This document shows positions 17,558 through 27,331 of a DNA stretch of 64,000 nucleotides, in pieces; the first letter of the stretch is position 1, and each line of letters opens with the position of its first letter. The DNA is from Streptomyces koelreuteriae. Lineage in GTDB: Bacteria; Actinomycetota; Actinomycetes; Streptomycetales; Streptomycetaceae. Position numbers and translations under genes: made by a program. Under the pieces are notes generated by a model. It saw only the letters and a list, made by a program, of their open reading frames with translations. It made no database searches and was not told the origin of the DNA. The DNA lies in the NCBI RefSeq assembly GCF_018604545.1, contig NZ_CP075896.1:5146001-5210000 (forward strand), written 5' to 3'.

Positions 17558-19207
17558 GTGATGGATCTGATTCCGGCACCCCGCAGCGTCGTCACCGGCC
17601 CCGGCCCCGGCTCCGGCACCGGTGAGGTGCGGCTCACGGCGCACTCCCGGCTCCGCGCCGGCCCCGGGACGGAGGGCGTCGGCCACTGGCTGCGCACCGC
17701 CCTGGGGCAGGCCACCGGCCTGCCGCTCCACGAAGGGTGCGAACCCGGCGACGACGGCATCCGGCTCCGACTCGACCCCGACCTCGGCCCCGAGGAGTAC
17801 CGCCTCGTCAGCGACCCCGACGGCGTCCTCATCGAGGGCGGCAGCGCGGCCGGTGTCTTCTGGGGCGCCCAGACGCTGCGCCAGCTCCTCGGCCCCGACA
17901 CGTACCGCAGGGCCCCGCTCGGCCCCGACCGCGCCCGGTCCGTGCCGCACCTCACGATCGAGGACGCGCCCCGATTCCGCTGGCGCGGCCTGATGCTCGA
18001 CGTCGCCCGGCACTTCATGCCCAAGGAAGGCGTCCTGCGTTACCTCGATCTGATGGCGGCGCACAAACTCAACGTCTTCCACTTCCATCTGACGGACGAC
18101 CAGGGCTGGCGCATCGAGATCGAGCGGCATCCACGGCTGACGGAGATCGGCTCCTGGCGGGCCCGTACCAAAACCGGCCACCGCGCCTCACCCCTGTGGG
18201 AGGAGAAGCCGCACGGCGGCTACTACACCCGGGACGACATCCGGGAGATCGTCGCCTACGCCGCCGAGCGGCATATCACCGTCGTCCCCGAAATCGACGT
18301 ACCCGGCCACTCGCAGGCCGCCATCGCCGCGTACCCGGAACTCGGCAACACCGACGTCATCGCTGCATCCATTGAGGGGGGCAACAGCCTCTCCGTCTGG
18401 GACACCTGGGGAATCAACCCGAACGTACTCGCCCCCACTGACAACACCCTGCGCTTCTACGAGGGCGTCTTCGAGGAAGTCCTGGAGCTGTTCCCGTCGG
18501 AGTTCGTCCACATCGGCGGCGACGAATGCCCCAAGGAGCAGTGGCGGAGCTCGGAGACCGCCCAGGCGCGCATCAGGGAACTCGGGCTCGCGGACGAGGA
18601 CGAGCTCCAGTCCTGGTTCGTCGGGCACTTCGACGCGTGGCTCTCCGCGCGCGGACGGCGGCTGATCGGCTGGGACGAGATCCTGGAGGGCGGGCTGGCC
18701 AAGGGCGCGGCCGTCTCCTCCTGGCGCGGCTACGCCGGAGGCATCGCCGCCGCCCGGGCCGGCCACGACGTCGTCATGTGCCCCGAGCAGCAGGTGTATC
18801 TGGACCACCGTCAGGACCCGGGCCCCGACGAGCCGGTACCGATCGGGTGGGTGCGCACCCTGGAGGACGTCTACCGGTTCGAGCCGGTGCCGCCGGAGCT
18901 GACGCCCGAGGAGGCCCGGCACGTGCTGGGCACCCAGGCCAACCTGTGGACCGAGGTGATGGAGGACCACGCGCGCGTGGACTACCAGGCGTTCCCCCGG
19001 CTCGCGGCCTTCGCCGAGGTCGCCTGGAGCGCGCTGCCCGCCCCGGCGGAACGGGACTTCACCGGCTTCGAGCAGCGGATGACCACCCACTACCGGCGGC
19101 TCGACGCCCTGGGCGTCGCCTACCGGCCCCCCACCGGACCGCTGCCCTGGCAGCGGCGTCCCGGGGTGCTGGGGCGTCCGATCGACGGCCCGCCGCCCCA
19201 CCGCTAG
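17558..19207 (+). CDS. Beta-N-acetylhexosaminidase (GH20)
   Basis: About 549 residues. A GH20b-like N-terminal domain (1-150) precedes the TIM barrel (from RWRGLMLDVARHFMPKEGVL). The catalytic Asp-Glu pair is D321-E322 (ATG 17561 numbering) in HIGGDECPKEQW. It hydrolyses terminal GlcNAc from chitobiose-like substrates by substrate-assisted catalysis. No signal peptide is visible, so it should act in the cytoplasm on imported oligosaccharide, in line with its position behind the ABC importer. GTG 17558 and ATG 17561 are both possible starts. Confidence 0.92.
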   Translation: MMDLIPAPRSVVTGPGPGSGTGEVRLTAHSRLRAGPGTEGVGHWLRTALGQATGLPLHEGCEPGDDGIRLRLDPDLGPEEYRLVSDPDGVLIEGGSAAGVFWGAQTLRQLLGPDTYRRAPLGPDRARSVPHLTIEDAPRFRWRGLMLDVARHFMPKEGVLRYLDLMAAHKLNVFHFHLTDDQGWRIEIERHPRLTEIGSWRARTKTGHRASPLWEEKPHGGYYTRDDIREIVAYAAERHITVVPEIDVPGHSQAAIAAYPELGNTDVIAASIEGGNSLSVWDTWGINPNVLAPTDNTLRFYEGVFEEVLELFPSEFVHIGGDECPKEQWRSSETAQARIRELGLADEDELQSWFVGHFDAWLSARGRRLIGWDEILEGGLAKGAAVSSWRGYAGGIAAARAGHDVVMCPEQQVYLDHRQDPGPDEPVPIGWVRTLEDVYRFEPVPPELTPEEARHVLGTQANLWTEVMEDHARVDYQAFPRLAAFAEVAWSALPAPAERDFTGFEQRMTTHYRRLDALGVAYRPPTGPLPWQRRPGVLGRPIDGPPPHR

Positions 19208-19466
19208 GACGTCCCGCGACTACCGAACAGCTCGAACAGGCCACGGATAATGCGCACAAGGGTCACCGAAAGTGCCAATCGGCACGCACTGGTGAACCCG
19301 TGCGAAAACGGACCATCTCCCCGATGAGGTGGGCGAATGCCTCCTAGCGGACCCGTGTCTTCGGCTCTCGCCAAGATGTGCCAGAGTTGCCACGTCCGCC
19401 CTGTCAGCACGTACCGTACGGCAGCACAGGTGGGACCAGGTGGGGCAGCGGGAAGGGGCAGCCGGT
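19208..19466. promoter_or_regulatory. Promoter region of the molybdenum-hydroxylase-like operon
   Basis: TTGCCA (19387-19392), a 19-bp spacer and TACCGT (19412-19417) form a fair promoter candidate. GGAAGGGG precedes the TTG start. A small hairpin GTGCC-AATC-GGCAC follows the hexosaminidase stop. Confidence 0.4.
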
Positions 19467-20360
19467 TTGACCACGCACGCACCGCAGGCGGCGCAGGCCG
19501 TCACGCTGCCCACAACACTGGACGAGGCCGTGGCGGCACTCACCGCCGTGCCCGCCGCCGTGCCCGTCGCGGGCGGCACCGACCTGATGGCCTCCGTCAA
19601 CTCCGGGCAGCTCAGGCCCGCCGCGCTGGTGGGACTCGGCCGGATCAGCGAGATCCGCGGCTGGCAGTACCAGGACGGCCACGCGCTGCTCGGCGCCGGC
19701 CTCACCCACGCGCGCATGGGACGCCCCGACTTCGCGGCCCTGATCCCGGCGCTCGCCGCCGCCGCGCGCGCCGCGGGCCCGCCGCACATCCGCAACGCGG
19801 GCACCCTGGGCGGCAACATCGCCTCCGCCGCCCCCACCGGTGACGCGCTGCCGGTCCTGGCCGCCCTGGAGGCGACCCTGATCATCGCGGGCCCGGGCGG
19901 AGTCCGCCGCGAGATCCCGGTGTCGCACCTGCTGGCCGGGATGGACATGCTGCGCGCCGGCGAACTCATCGGCTACGTGCGCGTGCCGCTGCTGCACGCC
20001 CCCCAGGTCTTCCTGAAGGCGACCGGCCGTACCGGCCCCGGGCGCGCGGTGGCGTCCGTGGCCCTGGTCCTGGACCCCGCGCGCCGGGGGGTGCGCTGCG
20101 CGGTGGGCGCCATAGCGCCGATGGCGCTGCGGCCCCTGGAGGCCGAGGAGTGGGTCGGCCGGCTCATCGACTGGGACAACAACCGCGCGATCGTGCCGGA
20201 GGCGCTGAACGCCTTCGGCGAGTACGTCGCCGCGGCCTGCATCCCCGACGCGGCCCCGGCCGAGGACGGCTCCGTACCGCAGCTTCCGCCCGCCGTACTG
20301 CACCTGCGGCGCACCGTCGCCGCGCTGGCCCGACGAGCACTGGGGAGGGCGCTGTCGTGA
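19467..20360 (+). CDS. FAD-binding subunit, xanthine dehydrogenase family
   Basis: 297 residues, CO/xanthine dehydrogenase FAD-binding family (XdhB/CoxM like). The FAD motifs are VPVAGGTDLMASVNSGQLRP near the start and HIRNAGTLGGNIASAAPTGD near 110-130. It passes electrons from the 2Fe-2S subunit to an acceptor. TTG 19467 with GGAAGGGG upstream gives the conserved length; the stop overlaps the next start. First gene of a three-subunit operon. Confidence 0.87.
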   Translation: MTTHAPQAAQAVTLPTTLDEAVAALTAVPAAVPVAGGTDLMASVNSGQLRPAALVGLGRISEIRGWQYQDGHALLGAGLTHARMGRPDFAALIPALAAAARAAGPPHIRNAGTLGGNIASAAPTGDALPVLAALEATLIIAGPGGVRREIPVSHLLAGMDMLRAGELIGYVRVPLLHAPQVFLKATGRTGPGRAVASVALVLDPARRGVRCAVGAIAPMALRPLEAEEWVGRLIDWDNNRAIVPEALNAFGEYVAAACIPDAAPAEDGSVPQLPPAVLHLRRTVAALARRALGRALS

Positions 20361-22354
20361 CCGACGACCAGCACGGACGGGGCACACCCCCGGGCGGCAG
20401 CCGCTGGGACCCGCTGCCCCAGGGCGAGTACGACGACGGCGCCACCGCCTTCGTCGAGCTCCCCGAGGGCGGCATCGACGCCCTGCTGGCCGCCGACAGC
20501 CCCCTCGCCGCGCCCGGCCACGGCTACGTACCGCCGCAGATAACGGTCGACCCCGCCACGACCGCCGGAACCGACCCGGCCGCCACCGCCGCGTGGCCCG
20601 TGCCCGGAGCGCCCGTCGACGGCGCCCAGTGGCACGACCCGCACGCGGCACACCAGCAGCAGGGCCACGAGCTCGCGGAGCAGCCCTACGGAGCCGACAC
20701 GCCGTACGGCTCCGACGCGCCCTACGGCTCCGGTACGCCGTACGGATCCGACCCCGGGACGGGGCAGCACGGCGGGGACGACCGGTTCACGTACAACCCG
20801 GGAGCCACCGGGCAGTGGAACTTCGAGGAGGCCGCGGCGGCGGAGCCCGCGCCCGGCCATGACGTGACCGGGCAGTGGTCCATCCCCGTCGCCGGGGGCG
20901 ACCTTCCGGACGAGTCGGGCGAGTTCACCACGTCCTCGCTGGTCGAGCAGTGGGGCGGCGGCAACCCGCCGGCCACGCTCCCGGGCGGCGCGCCCGCGCC
21001 GTGGGCGACACAGGCGCCGGGCGAGCCGTGGGGCCAGCAGGTCCCGCAGGACGCGCCGGGCCAGGAACAGGCCGGACCGGGCTACCCGCAGGACCACGAG
21101 CACGACCACGGCCACGGGCCGCGGGGACTCGCCGGAGCGCCCTCCGCGTACGCACCGGAGCAGCCGCCTGCCGGGCCCCTGCCGCAGGAGACGGACCCGA
21201 ACGCGCCTCACCCCGGGGGGCTCGGTCATGCGCCGGAGCCGTCCGGCTTCGCCGACCACGGTGTCGATCACAGCGCCGATCACGCGGCCGAGTCGTCCGG
21301 CGTACCCGGCCACGCACCGGGACCGTCCGGCCCCGCCGGGCACCCGGACGAGTACCGCGCGCCCTCCGAGGCCTCCGAGCCGTACGAGGCACACGCCGCC
21401 GAACCCCCCGCGCCCCCGGAGGCCGTTCAGGACGCCTCACAGGCCGCTCCCGGGACCGGTGAGGCCGACGGGCCCGCCGAGGACGCCCCGGACGCCGCAG
21501 AGGGCGCTGACGGTCCCGCCGAGCCGGTCGCCGTGCCCCTCCCCGAGACGGCGGACGCGGACACGGACGCCGGACCGGAGGCCGCCGAGGGCGAGTCCCC
21601 GGACGCCCCGGCACCCGAGGACCCCTCCGGCACCCCGGACGACGAGGCCGGCGCACCCCAGGACGGACCCGCCCTCCCGCAGGAGGAACACCCCCTCGCC
21701 TCCTTCGTCCTGCGCGTCAACGGCACCGACCGCCCCGTCACCGACGCGTGGATCGGCGAGTCCCTGCTGTACGTGCTGCGGGAGCGGCTCGGACTGGCCG
21801 GTGCCAAGGACGGGTGCTCGCAGGGCGAGTGCGGGGCGTGCAACGTCCAGGTCGACGGGCGGCTCGTCGCGTCCTGCCTGGTCCCCGCCGTGACCGCCGC
21901 CGGCAGCGAGGTCCGCACCGTGGAGGGACTGGCCGAGGACGGGCAGCCCTCCGACGTACAGCGGGCCCTCGCGCGCTGCGGCGCCGTGCAGTGCGGCTTC
22001 TGCGTACCGGGCATGGCGATGACCGTGCACGACCTCCTGGAGGGCAACCCGGCGCCCACCGAGCTGGAGACCCGCCAGGCGCTCTGCGGCAACCTGTGCC
22101 GCTGCTCCGGCTACCGGGGCGTGGTCGACGCCGTGAAGGACGTCGTCGCCGAACGCGAGACACACGCCGGGCCCGCCGCGGGCGACAGTGACGAGGCCCG
22201 TATCCCGCGCCAGGCGGGCCCGGGTGCCGGCGGCGTCCACCCGTCGGCCTTCGGATCGCCCCCGGACGCGCACGGCCAGGACGGGCACGGCCCGGACCCG
22301 CATTCCCCTGACGCGCACGACCAGCCGTACGGCCAGGACGGAGGCCCCGCGTGA
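20357..22354 (+). CDS. 2Fe-2S subunit of a molybdenum hydroxylase with a ~445-residue disordered N-terminal extension
   Basis: 665 residues. A normal 2Fe-2S subunit is about 160-200 residues; here that domain starts only near S449 (SFVLRVNGTDRPV). Both clusters are present: the plant-type ferredoxin cysteines in GCSQGECGACNV...C, and the second set in QCGFCVPGM and LCGNLCRCSGY. The first ~445 residues are acidic, Pro/Gly-rich and repetitive, with PYG(S/A)(D/G) repeats and two TGQW motifs, followed by ESGEFTTSSLVEQWGGG. The C-terminal ~60 residues are again His/Asp/Pro-rich. GTG 20357 overlaps the preceding stop. The reading frame is uninterrupted and keeps typical codon bias. Confidence 0.87.
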   Translation: MTDDQHGRGTPPGGSRWDPLPQGEYDDGATAFVELPEGGIDALLAADSPLAAPGHGYVPPQITVDPATTAGTDPAATAAWPVPGAPVDGAQWHDPHAAHQQQGHELAEQPYGADTPYGSDAPYGSGTPYGSDPGTGQHGGDDRFTYNPGATGQWNFEEAAAAEPAPGHDVTGQWSIPVAGGDLPDESGEFTTSSLVEQWGGGNPPATLPGGAPAPWATQAPGEPWGQQVPQDAPGQEQAGPGYPQDHEHDHGHGPRGLAGAPSAYAPEQPPAGPLPQETDPNAPHPGGLGHAPEPSGFADHGVDHSADHAAESSGVPGHAPGPSGPAGHPDEYRAPSEASEPYEAHAAEPPAPPEAVQDASQAAPGTGEADGPAEDAPDAAEGADGPAEPVAVPLPETADADTDAGPEAAEGESPDAPAPEDPSGTPDDEAGAPQDGPALPQEEHPLASFVLRVNGTDRPVTDAWIGESLLYVLRERLGLAGAKDGCSQGECGACNVQVDGRLVASCLVPAVTAAGSEVRTVEGLAEDGQPSDVQRALARCGAVQCGFCVPGMAMTVHDLLEGNPAPTELETRQALCGNLCRCSGYRGVVDAVKDVVAERETHAGPAAGDSDEARIPRQAGPGAGGVHPSAFGSPPDAHGQDGHGPDPHSPDAHDQPYGQDGGPA

Positions 22355-24660
22355 GCAACGAATCAGCCACCGCGCAGGCCTCCGAGGGCGTCCCCGCCCC
22401 CGAGCCGCTGCCGCACGGCCTCGGCGTGTCCCTTCCGGCCGCGGACGCCCGCGCCAAGACGGAGGGCACCTTCCCGTACGCCGCCGACCTGTGGGCCGAA
22501 GGGCTGCTGTGGGCGGCCGTGCTGCGCTCACCGCACCCGCACGCGCGCATCGTGTCGATCGACACCTCCCACGCGCGCGAGATGCCCGGCGTACGCGCGG
22601 TCGTCACCCACGAGGACATCCCCGGCAGCCCGTTCCACGGCCGCCGCACGGCCGACCGCCCGGTCTTCGCCTCCGAGGTCGTACGCCACCACGGCGAGCC
22701 CATCGCCGCCGTCGCCGCCGATCACCCGGACACCGCGCGCATGGCCGCCGCCGCCGTCATCGTCGAGTACGAGGCGCTCGACCCGGTGACCGACCCGGAG
22801 CAGGCCTTCGAGGCCGAGCCCCTGCACCCCGACGGCAACCTGATCCGGCACATCCCGCTGCACCACGGAGACCCGGACGCGGCCGGCGAGATCGTCGTCG
22901 AGGGCCTGTACCGCATCGGCCGCCAGGACCCCGCGCCCATCGGCGCCGAGGCGGGCCTCGCCGTACCGCGCCCGGACGGCGGTGTGGAGCTGTACCTCGC
23001 CTCCACCGACCCGCACGCCGACCGGGACGCGGCCGCCGCCGCCTTCGGCCTGGAGCCCGAGCGCGTCAAGGTCGTCGTCACCGGAGTCCCCGGCGCCACG
23101 GCCGACCGCGAGGACCAGGGCTTCCAGCTCCCGCTCGGCCTGCTGGCGCTGCGGACCGGCTGCCCGGTGAAGCTCACGGCCACGCGCGAGGAGTCCTTCC
23201 TCGGCCACGCCCACCGGCACCCCACCCTCCTGCGCTACCGCCACCACGCGGACGCCGAGGGCACGCTCGTGAAGGTCGAGGCGCAGATCCTGCTCGACGC
23301 GGGCGCCTACGCCGACAGCTCCGCCGAGGCCCTCGCCGCCGCGGTCGGCTTCGCCTGCGGCCCGTACGTCGTCCCGAACGCCTTCATCGAGGGCTGGGCC
23401 GTACGCACCAACAACCCCCCGTCCGGCCATGTACGCGGCGAAGGCGCCATGCAGGTCTGCGCCGCCTACGAGGCGCAGATGGACAAGATCGCCAAGAAGC
23501 TCGGCATCGACCCGGCCGAGGTGCGGCTGCGCAACGCCATGGCGACCGGCGACGTACTGCCGACCGGTCAGACGGTGACCTGCCCGGCCCCGGTCGCCGA
23601 ACTGCTCCAGGCCGTACGGGACTTCCCGCTGCCGCCGCTGCCCAAGGACACCCCCGAGGACGAGTGGCTGCTGCCCGGCGGCCCCGAGGGCGCGGGCGAA
23701 CCGGGCGCGGTGCGCCGGGGCGTGGGCTACGGCCTGGGCATGGTGCACATGCTGGGCGCGGAGGGCACGGACGAGGTCTCCACGGCGACCGTCAAGGTCC
23801 AGGACGGGGTCGCGACGGTGCTGTGCGCGGCCGTCGAGACCGGCCAGGGCTTCACGACCCTGGCCCGGCAGATCGTCCAGGAGACGCTCGGCGTCGACGA
23901 GGTGCACGTGGCGCCGGTCGACACCGACCAGCCCACGGCGGGCGCGGCCTGCCACGGCCGGCACACCTGGGTGTCGGGCGGTGCGGTGGAGCGCGCGGCC
24001 AAGATGGTCCGCACGCAGCTCCTCCAGCCGCTCGCCCACAAGTTCGGCATGTCCACGGAACTGCTCCAGATCAACGACGGCAAGATCACGTCGTACGACG
24101 GAGTCCTCTCGACGACCGTCACCGAGGCGCTGGACGGCAAGGAACTCTGGGCCACCGCCCAGTGCCGCCCGCACCCCACCGAGCCCCTGAACGAGGCCGG
24201 GCAGGGCGACGCCTTCGTGGGCATGTCCTTCTGCGCGATCCGCGCGGTGGTGGACGTCGACATCGAGATCGGTTCCGTACGGGTCGTGGAACTCGCGGTC
24301 GCCCAGGACGTCGGGCGGATCCTGAACCCGGCCCAGCTGGCCGCCCGCATCGAGGCGGGAGTCACGCAGGGCGTGGGCATCGCCCTGACCGAGAACCTGC
24401 GCACCCCACGCGGCCTGATCCGCCACCCGGACCTGACCGGCTACGCCCTCCCGACGGCCCTCGACGCGCCGGACATCCGCATCGTCAAGCTGGTCGAGGA
24501 ACGGGACGTCATCGCCCCCTTCGGCGCGAAGGCGGTCAGCGCGGTGCCGGTCGTGACGTCCCCGGCGGCCGTCGCATCCGCCGTACGGGCCGCCACGGGC
24601 CGCCCCGTGAACCGCCTGCCGATCCGCCCGCAGGCCGCGGTGGTCACGGAACGCTCCTGA
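22351..24660 (+). CDS. Molybdopterin-binding subunit, xanthine dehydrogenase family, with altered active site
   Basis: 769 residues, overlapping the previous gene by 4 bp. Both domains of the Mo-binding family are present (GLGVSLPAADARAKTEGTFP near the start; VKLTATREESFLGHAHRHPT; LDAGAYAD; VRGEGAMQVCAAYEAQMDKI; VAQDVGRILNP). Two usual active-site elements look changed. The glycine-rich GGGFGGKE loop is replaced by GATADREDQ around 246-258. The catalytic-Glu motif KAVGEPP reads KAVSAVP, putting Ala731 where the base should be. It may be inactive, specialised or a regulatory homologue. Alignment here is by eye. Confidence 0.82.
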   Translation: MSNESATAQASEGVPAPEPLPHGLGVSLPAADARAKTEGTFPYAADLWAEGLLWAAVLRSPHPHARIVSIDTSHAREMPGVRAVVTHEDIPGSPFHGRRTADRPVFASEVVRHHGEPIAAVAADHPDTARMAAAAVIVEYEALDPVTDPEQAFEAEPLHPDGNLIRHIPLHHGDPDAAGEIVVEGLYRIGRQDPAPIGAEAGLAVPRPDGGVELYLASTDPHADRDAAAAAFGLEPERVKVVVTGVPGATADREDQGFQLPLGLLALRTGCPVKLTATREESFLGHAHRHPTLLRYRHHADAEGTLVKVEAQILLDAGAYADSSAEALAAAVGFACGPYVVPNAFIEGWAVRTNNPPSGHVRGEGAMQVCAAYEAQMDKIAKKLGIDPAEVRLRNAMATGDVLPTGQTVTCPAPVAELLQAVRDFPLPPLPKDTPEDEWLLPGGPEGAGEPGAVRRGVGYGLGMVHMLGAEGTDEVSTATVKVQDGVATVLCAAVETGQGFTTLARQIVQETLGVDEVHVAPVDTDQPTAGAACHGRHTWVSGGAVERAAKMVRTQLLQPLAHKFGMSTELLQINDGKITSYDGVLSTTVTEALDGKELWATAQCRPHPTEPLNEAGQGDAFVGMSFCAIRAVVDVDIEIGSVRVVELAVAQDVGRILNPAQLAARIEAGVTQGVGIALTENLRTPRGLIRHPDLTGYALPTALDAPDIRIVKLVEERDVIAPFGAKAVSAVPVVTSPAAVASAVRAATGRPVNRLPIRPQAAVVTERS

Positions 24661-24926
24661 CGTCCCTGCCGGACGGGTCCTCCTCGTGGAGGCGATTCCG
24701 GCGGGAACGGAACGCGCGAGGGATGTCTGAGCGTCTGGTGAGGTGGACGCGCGGCCGCTGGCCGTGAATTCTCTGGACGTGAAGTCGCTGGGCGGGTCGC
24801 TGTTCCGGGGCGTTGTCAGTGGTGGGGCGTAGTGTTCTGGGCAGTGGGGGACGGCTGCCGGCGCATGGCCGGGCGGTCTGCCGTGCTCCGCCTGGGGACG
24901 CTGAGCAAGCACATGCGGGGGAGCCC

Positions 24927-26120
24927 ATGAGTACGACCGACGCCGGTTCCGCGGTGATCACCCTGACCGAGTCCGAGCTGGACCCGTGGGTGACGCACGC
25001 GTCGACGCGGCACTGGCTGACCGGCCCCGGACTGCCCGGCGAGAACGGCGTGCTGAGCTTCGCGGAGCTGAGCCGGGAGGGCCTGCGCACGGTCGCGGAC
25101 TCGACGGGCGACCCGGAGGACCGGCTGTCGGCGGAGCTGCGCGAGCAGCTGGTGATAGGCGGATTGCTCGGCCCCGGGGGCCTGGAGACGGAGTCGGTCC
25201 TGCTGGACGGCGCGACGGGCGAGATCTCGACGACGTCCTTCCTGCACGACCGCCCCGACCTGATGGACCGCCGCCCCCTGGCCCCCTCGCTGCGCACCCT
25301 GGTCCGCTTCGCCGAGGCGACCGACGAACTGGCGGGCCTGCGCGGCCAGTTCGCCTCCTACGCCGGCCGCTACGGCCCGAAGGCGGTGGCCCAGGCGTCC
25401 CAGCACCTCCTCGCGGTCTTCCGGGACGGCACGGACGGCGAGCCGGCCCCCTTCTGGAAGATGGCGGCCCTCATCCGCCCCCTCTCCCTGGTCGCGGGCC
25501 GCGGCGGCGCCTCCGGCCTCTCCCTCGACCTCCCGCACCGCCTGCTGGACCAGGAGTTCGGCCCCGGCAAGACGGCCCGCTTCGAGGACGTCGACTTCCC
25601 CTCGACCCTCACCCACGAACCGACCCGCCGCTTCCTCCGCGAGGTGGGCCTGCCCGAGGACGCCCATGTCTTCTCCCTGGACACGGACGTCCCCCTGGCG
25701 ACACTCGCCGAGTACTACGCCGACTGCGACGTCCCGACGCAACTCCCCGCGCACGCCCACCGACTGATCCGGCTCGGCCACCTCATCGAGGACAACAGCC
25801 TCGTCGTCGACGGCGAGACGGGCGCGGTCCTCAACTGGAGCGAACCCGACGCGACCCTGCACCCCCTCAACACCGACGTCTCCACCCTCGCCTTCACCCT
25901 CTGGCTCCTCCACCGCGAACGCGCCATCGACTCCCAGTCGGACCACGAGCTGACGACCGACACGTACGACCAGCTGGCCATGACGATGCTCCAGGTCCTG
26001 TCGGCGGTCGACCCCACGGGGGTCATGGCGGGCAGATCGGGTCGCCACTACTGGACGGAGGCGTTCCAGGACGAGGCGGGTGGGGTGTTGCAGGGGGCGG
26101 GATCATGGGCCGGAGAGTGA
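24927..26120 (+). CDS. SUKH-4-like family protein
   Basis: 397 residues. The C-terminal half resembles SUKH-4 (SMI1/KNR4-superfamily) proteins, with HRLIRLGHLIEDNSLVVDGE and VLNWSEPDATLHPLNTDVST. Some members are immunity proteins of polymorphic toxins; streptomycete versions often stand alone, as here, with no toxin neighbour. ATG 24927 follows GGGGGAG. The recognition is from motif memory, so the family call is moderate. Confidence 0.6.
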   Translation: MSTTDAGSAVITLTESELDPWVTHASTRHWLTGPGLPGENGVLSFAELSREGLRTVADSTGDPEDRLSAELREQLVIGGLLGPGGLETESVLLDGATGEISTTSFLHDRPDLMDRRPLAPSLRTLVRFAEATDELAGLRGQFASYAGRYGPKAVAQASQHLLAVFRDGTDGEPAPFWKMAALIRPLSLVAGRGGASGLSLDLPHRLLDQEFGPGKTARFEDVDFPSTLTHEPTRRFLREVGLPEDAHVFSLDTDVPLATLAEYYADCDVPTQLPAHAHRLIRLGHLIEDNSLVVDGETGAVLNWSEPDATLHPLNTDVSTLAFTLWLLHRERAIDSQSDHELTTDTYDQLAMTMLQVLSAVDPTGVMAGRSGRHYWTEAFQDEAGGVLQGAGSWAGE

Positions 26121-26187
26121 TGGTCCAGCCCCCTTGCGCCCTGATTGCGCCCTACCCTGGTCCTGAACACCCCCCGATGCTCGATTC

Positions 26188-26676
26188 ATGGGGGACTCAT
26201 CCGAGCCGAGCATCATCCCGTTACCCGACCCCGACGGACACCGGCAGGCGCCGCCGGGCGTGCCGCAGCCGTGGGAGAAGACCGACCGGGCCCAGGCCGC
26301 GATGGAAGGCGCCACCGGGCCCGAGCCGCCCGCCCCGCCCGTCTGCCCCAACTGCGGGCTCGTCGGTGATCGACGTGTCACCTACTACGGCTGGCACGTC
26401 CTCCTCGAACCGGACATGCCGGTCCCGGCACACATGGTGCCCGCCTGGCACCGCTGGTACGTCGATTCCAACGGAACGGCCTGGAACAGCCGCGCGGACG
26501 AGCCCCCACCCGGCGCCGTGTGCCGCGTACCGCACCGGATCGCCTGTCCCGGTCTGAGACTTGAGGAGATCGGCCTCTGGCGGTGGCTGGACGCCGTACG
26601 CGCGGAGAACGCGCGCCGGGCCTGGAGGAAGGCCGACGAGGAAGCCGCCCGGGAGCGGCTTCCGGATGCCGGTTGA
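26188..26676 (+). CDS. DUF6083-like protein
   Basis: 162 residues. A short disordered N-terminus leads to CPNCG (51-56), WHVLLEPDMPVPAHMVPAWH and a second cysteine group (GAVCRVPHRIACPGL), consistent with a zinc-ribbon-like fold. Similar small proteins are common in Streptomyces and lack a known role. ATG 26188 has no strong ribosome site. Confidence 0.6.
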   Translation: MGDSSEPSIIPLPDPDGHRQAPPGVPQPWEKTDRAQAAMEGATGPEPPAPPVCPNCGLVGDRRVTYYGWHVLLEPDMPVPAHMVPAWHRWYVDSNGTAWNSRADEPPPGAVCRVPHRIACPGLRLEEIGLWRWLDAVRAENARRAWRKADEEAARERLPDAG

Positions 26677-26730
26677 TGCTGTGGAGCGTCGATGACAAAC
26701 TCCGCTCCACCCTGACTGGAGGTCGTCTGA

Positions 26731-27258
26731 GTGTTTCCCGCACGGGTACTGGCCGGCGCTCCGTTGGCTCTGGTGATTCTCGCCGTGTCCGGCTGCTCGT
26801 CCTCCTGGGGCTGCACCGACACGACTGCGGAGCGCGGTGAGGCCGGTGTCAGGGTGCGGGTCGAGGACACGTACGGGAAGCCGATCGGTGTCACCGCCGT
26901 AGTCGTCGACTGGCGCCTTGAGCCCCACCCACAGGTGCCCTCCGATGGTGGCCAGGTCCACTTCCGCTACCGGTTCGACGGCGCCGACGAGTTGTTCGAC
27001 CCTGTGGTGGACGCCTGCGCGGTCGACAAGAAGCGTGTGGCGTTGGGGTGTCAGGCGGTCTATTCGTCCGAGGCGTCCGGGCCGGACGGTGACCTCACGG
27101 GCGACGCCTGGCTCGCCGTCGAGCACCCTGAGCAGGTTGCCGGCGTGCTGATGATCCCCAATGACCAGTCCTACTACGGACAGACCTGCGAACAGGACAT
27201 CAAGGACGGTGGCGGACGGCATCCGCCGGAACCAGCTGTCATGGGAGACCAGCTGTAA
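26731..27258 (+). CDS. Putative lipoprotein of unknown function
   Basis: 175 residues starting at GTG 26731 after GGAGG. The signal peptide ends in the lipobox LAVSGC (Cys22). The exported part contains four more cysteines and a predicted beta-rich segment (VRVRVEDTYGKPIGVTAVVV). No family recognised. It stops just before two tRNA loci on the other strand. Confidence 0.6.
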   Translation: MFPARVLAGAPLALVILAVSGCSSSWGCTDTTAERGEAGVRVRVEDTYGKPIGVTAVVVDWRLEPHPQVPSDGGQVHFRYRFDGADELFDPVVDACAVDKKRVALGCQAVYSSEASGPDGDLTGDAWLAVEHPEQVAGVLMIPNDQSYYGQTCEQDIKDGGGRHPPEPAVMGDQL

Positions 27259-27331
27259 ACCCCGGACAGCCTGCGCCGCAGGTGCTGGTAGTCGCAGTCC
27301 TTGTCTCCGCGCAGCCTGGTCAGGGCGCTTG

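Noticed and set aside
19467..24660. CO dehydrogenase (coxMSL)
   Set aside because: Subunit order matches, but the large subunit lacks the AYXCSFR active-site loop, so it is not a form I CO dehydrogenase.
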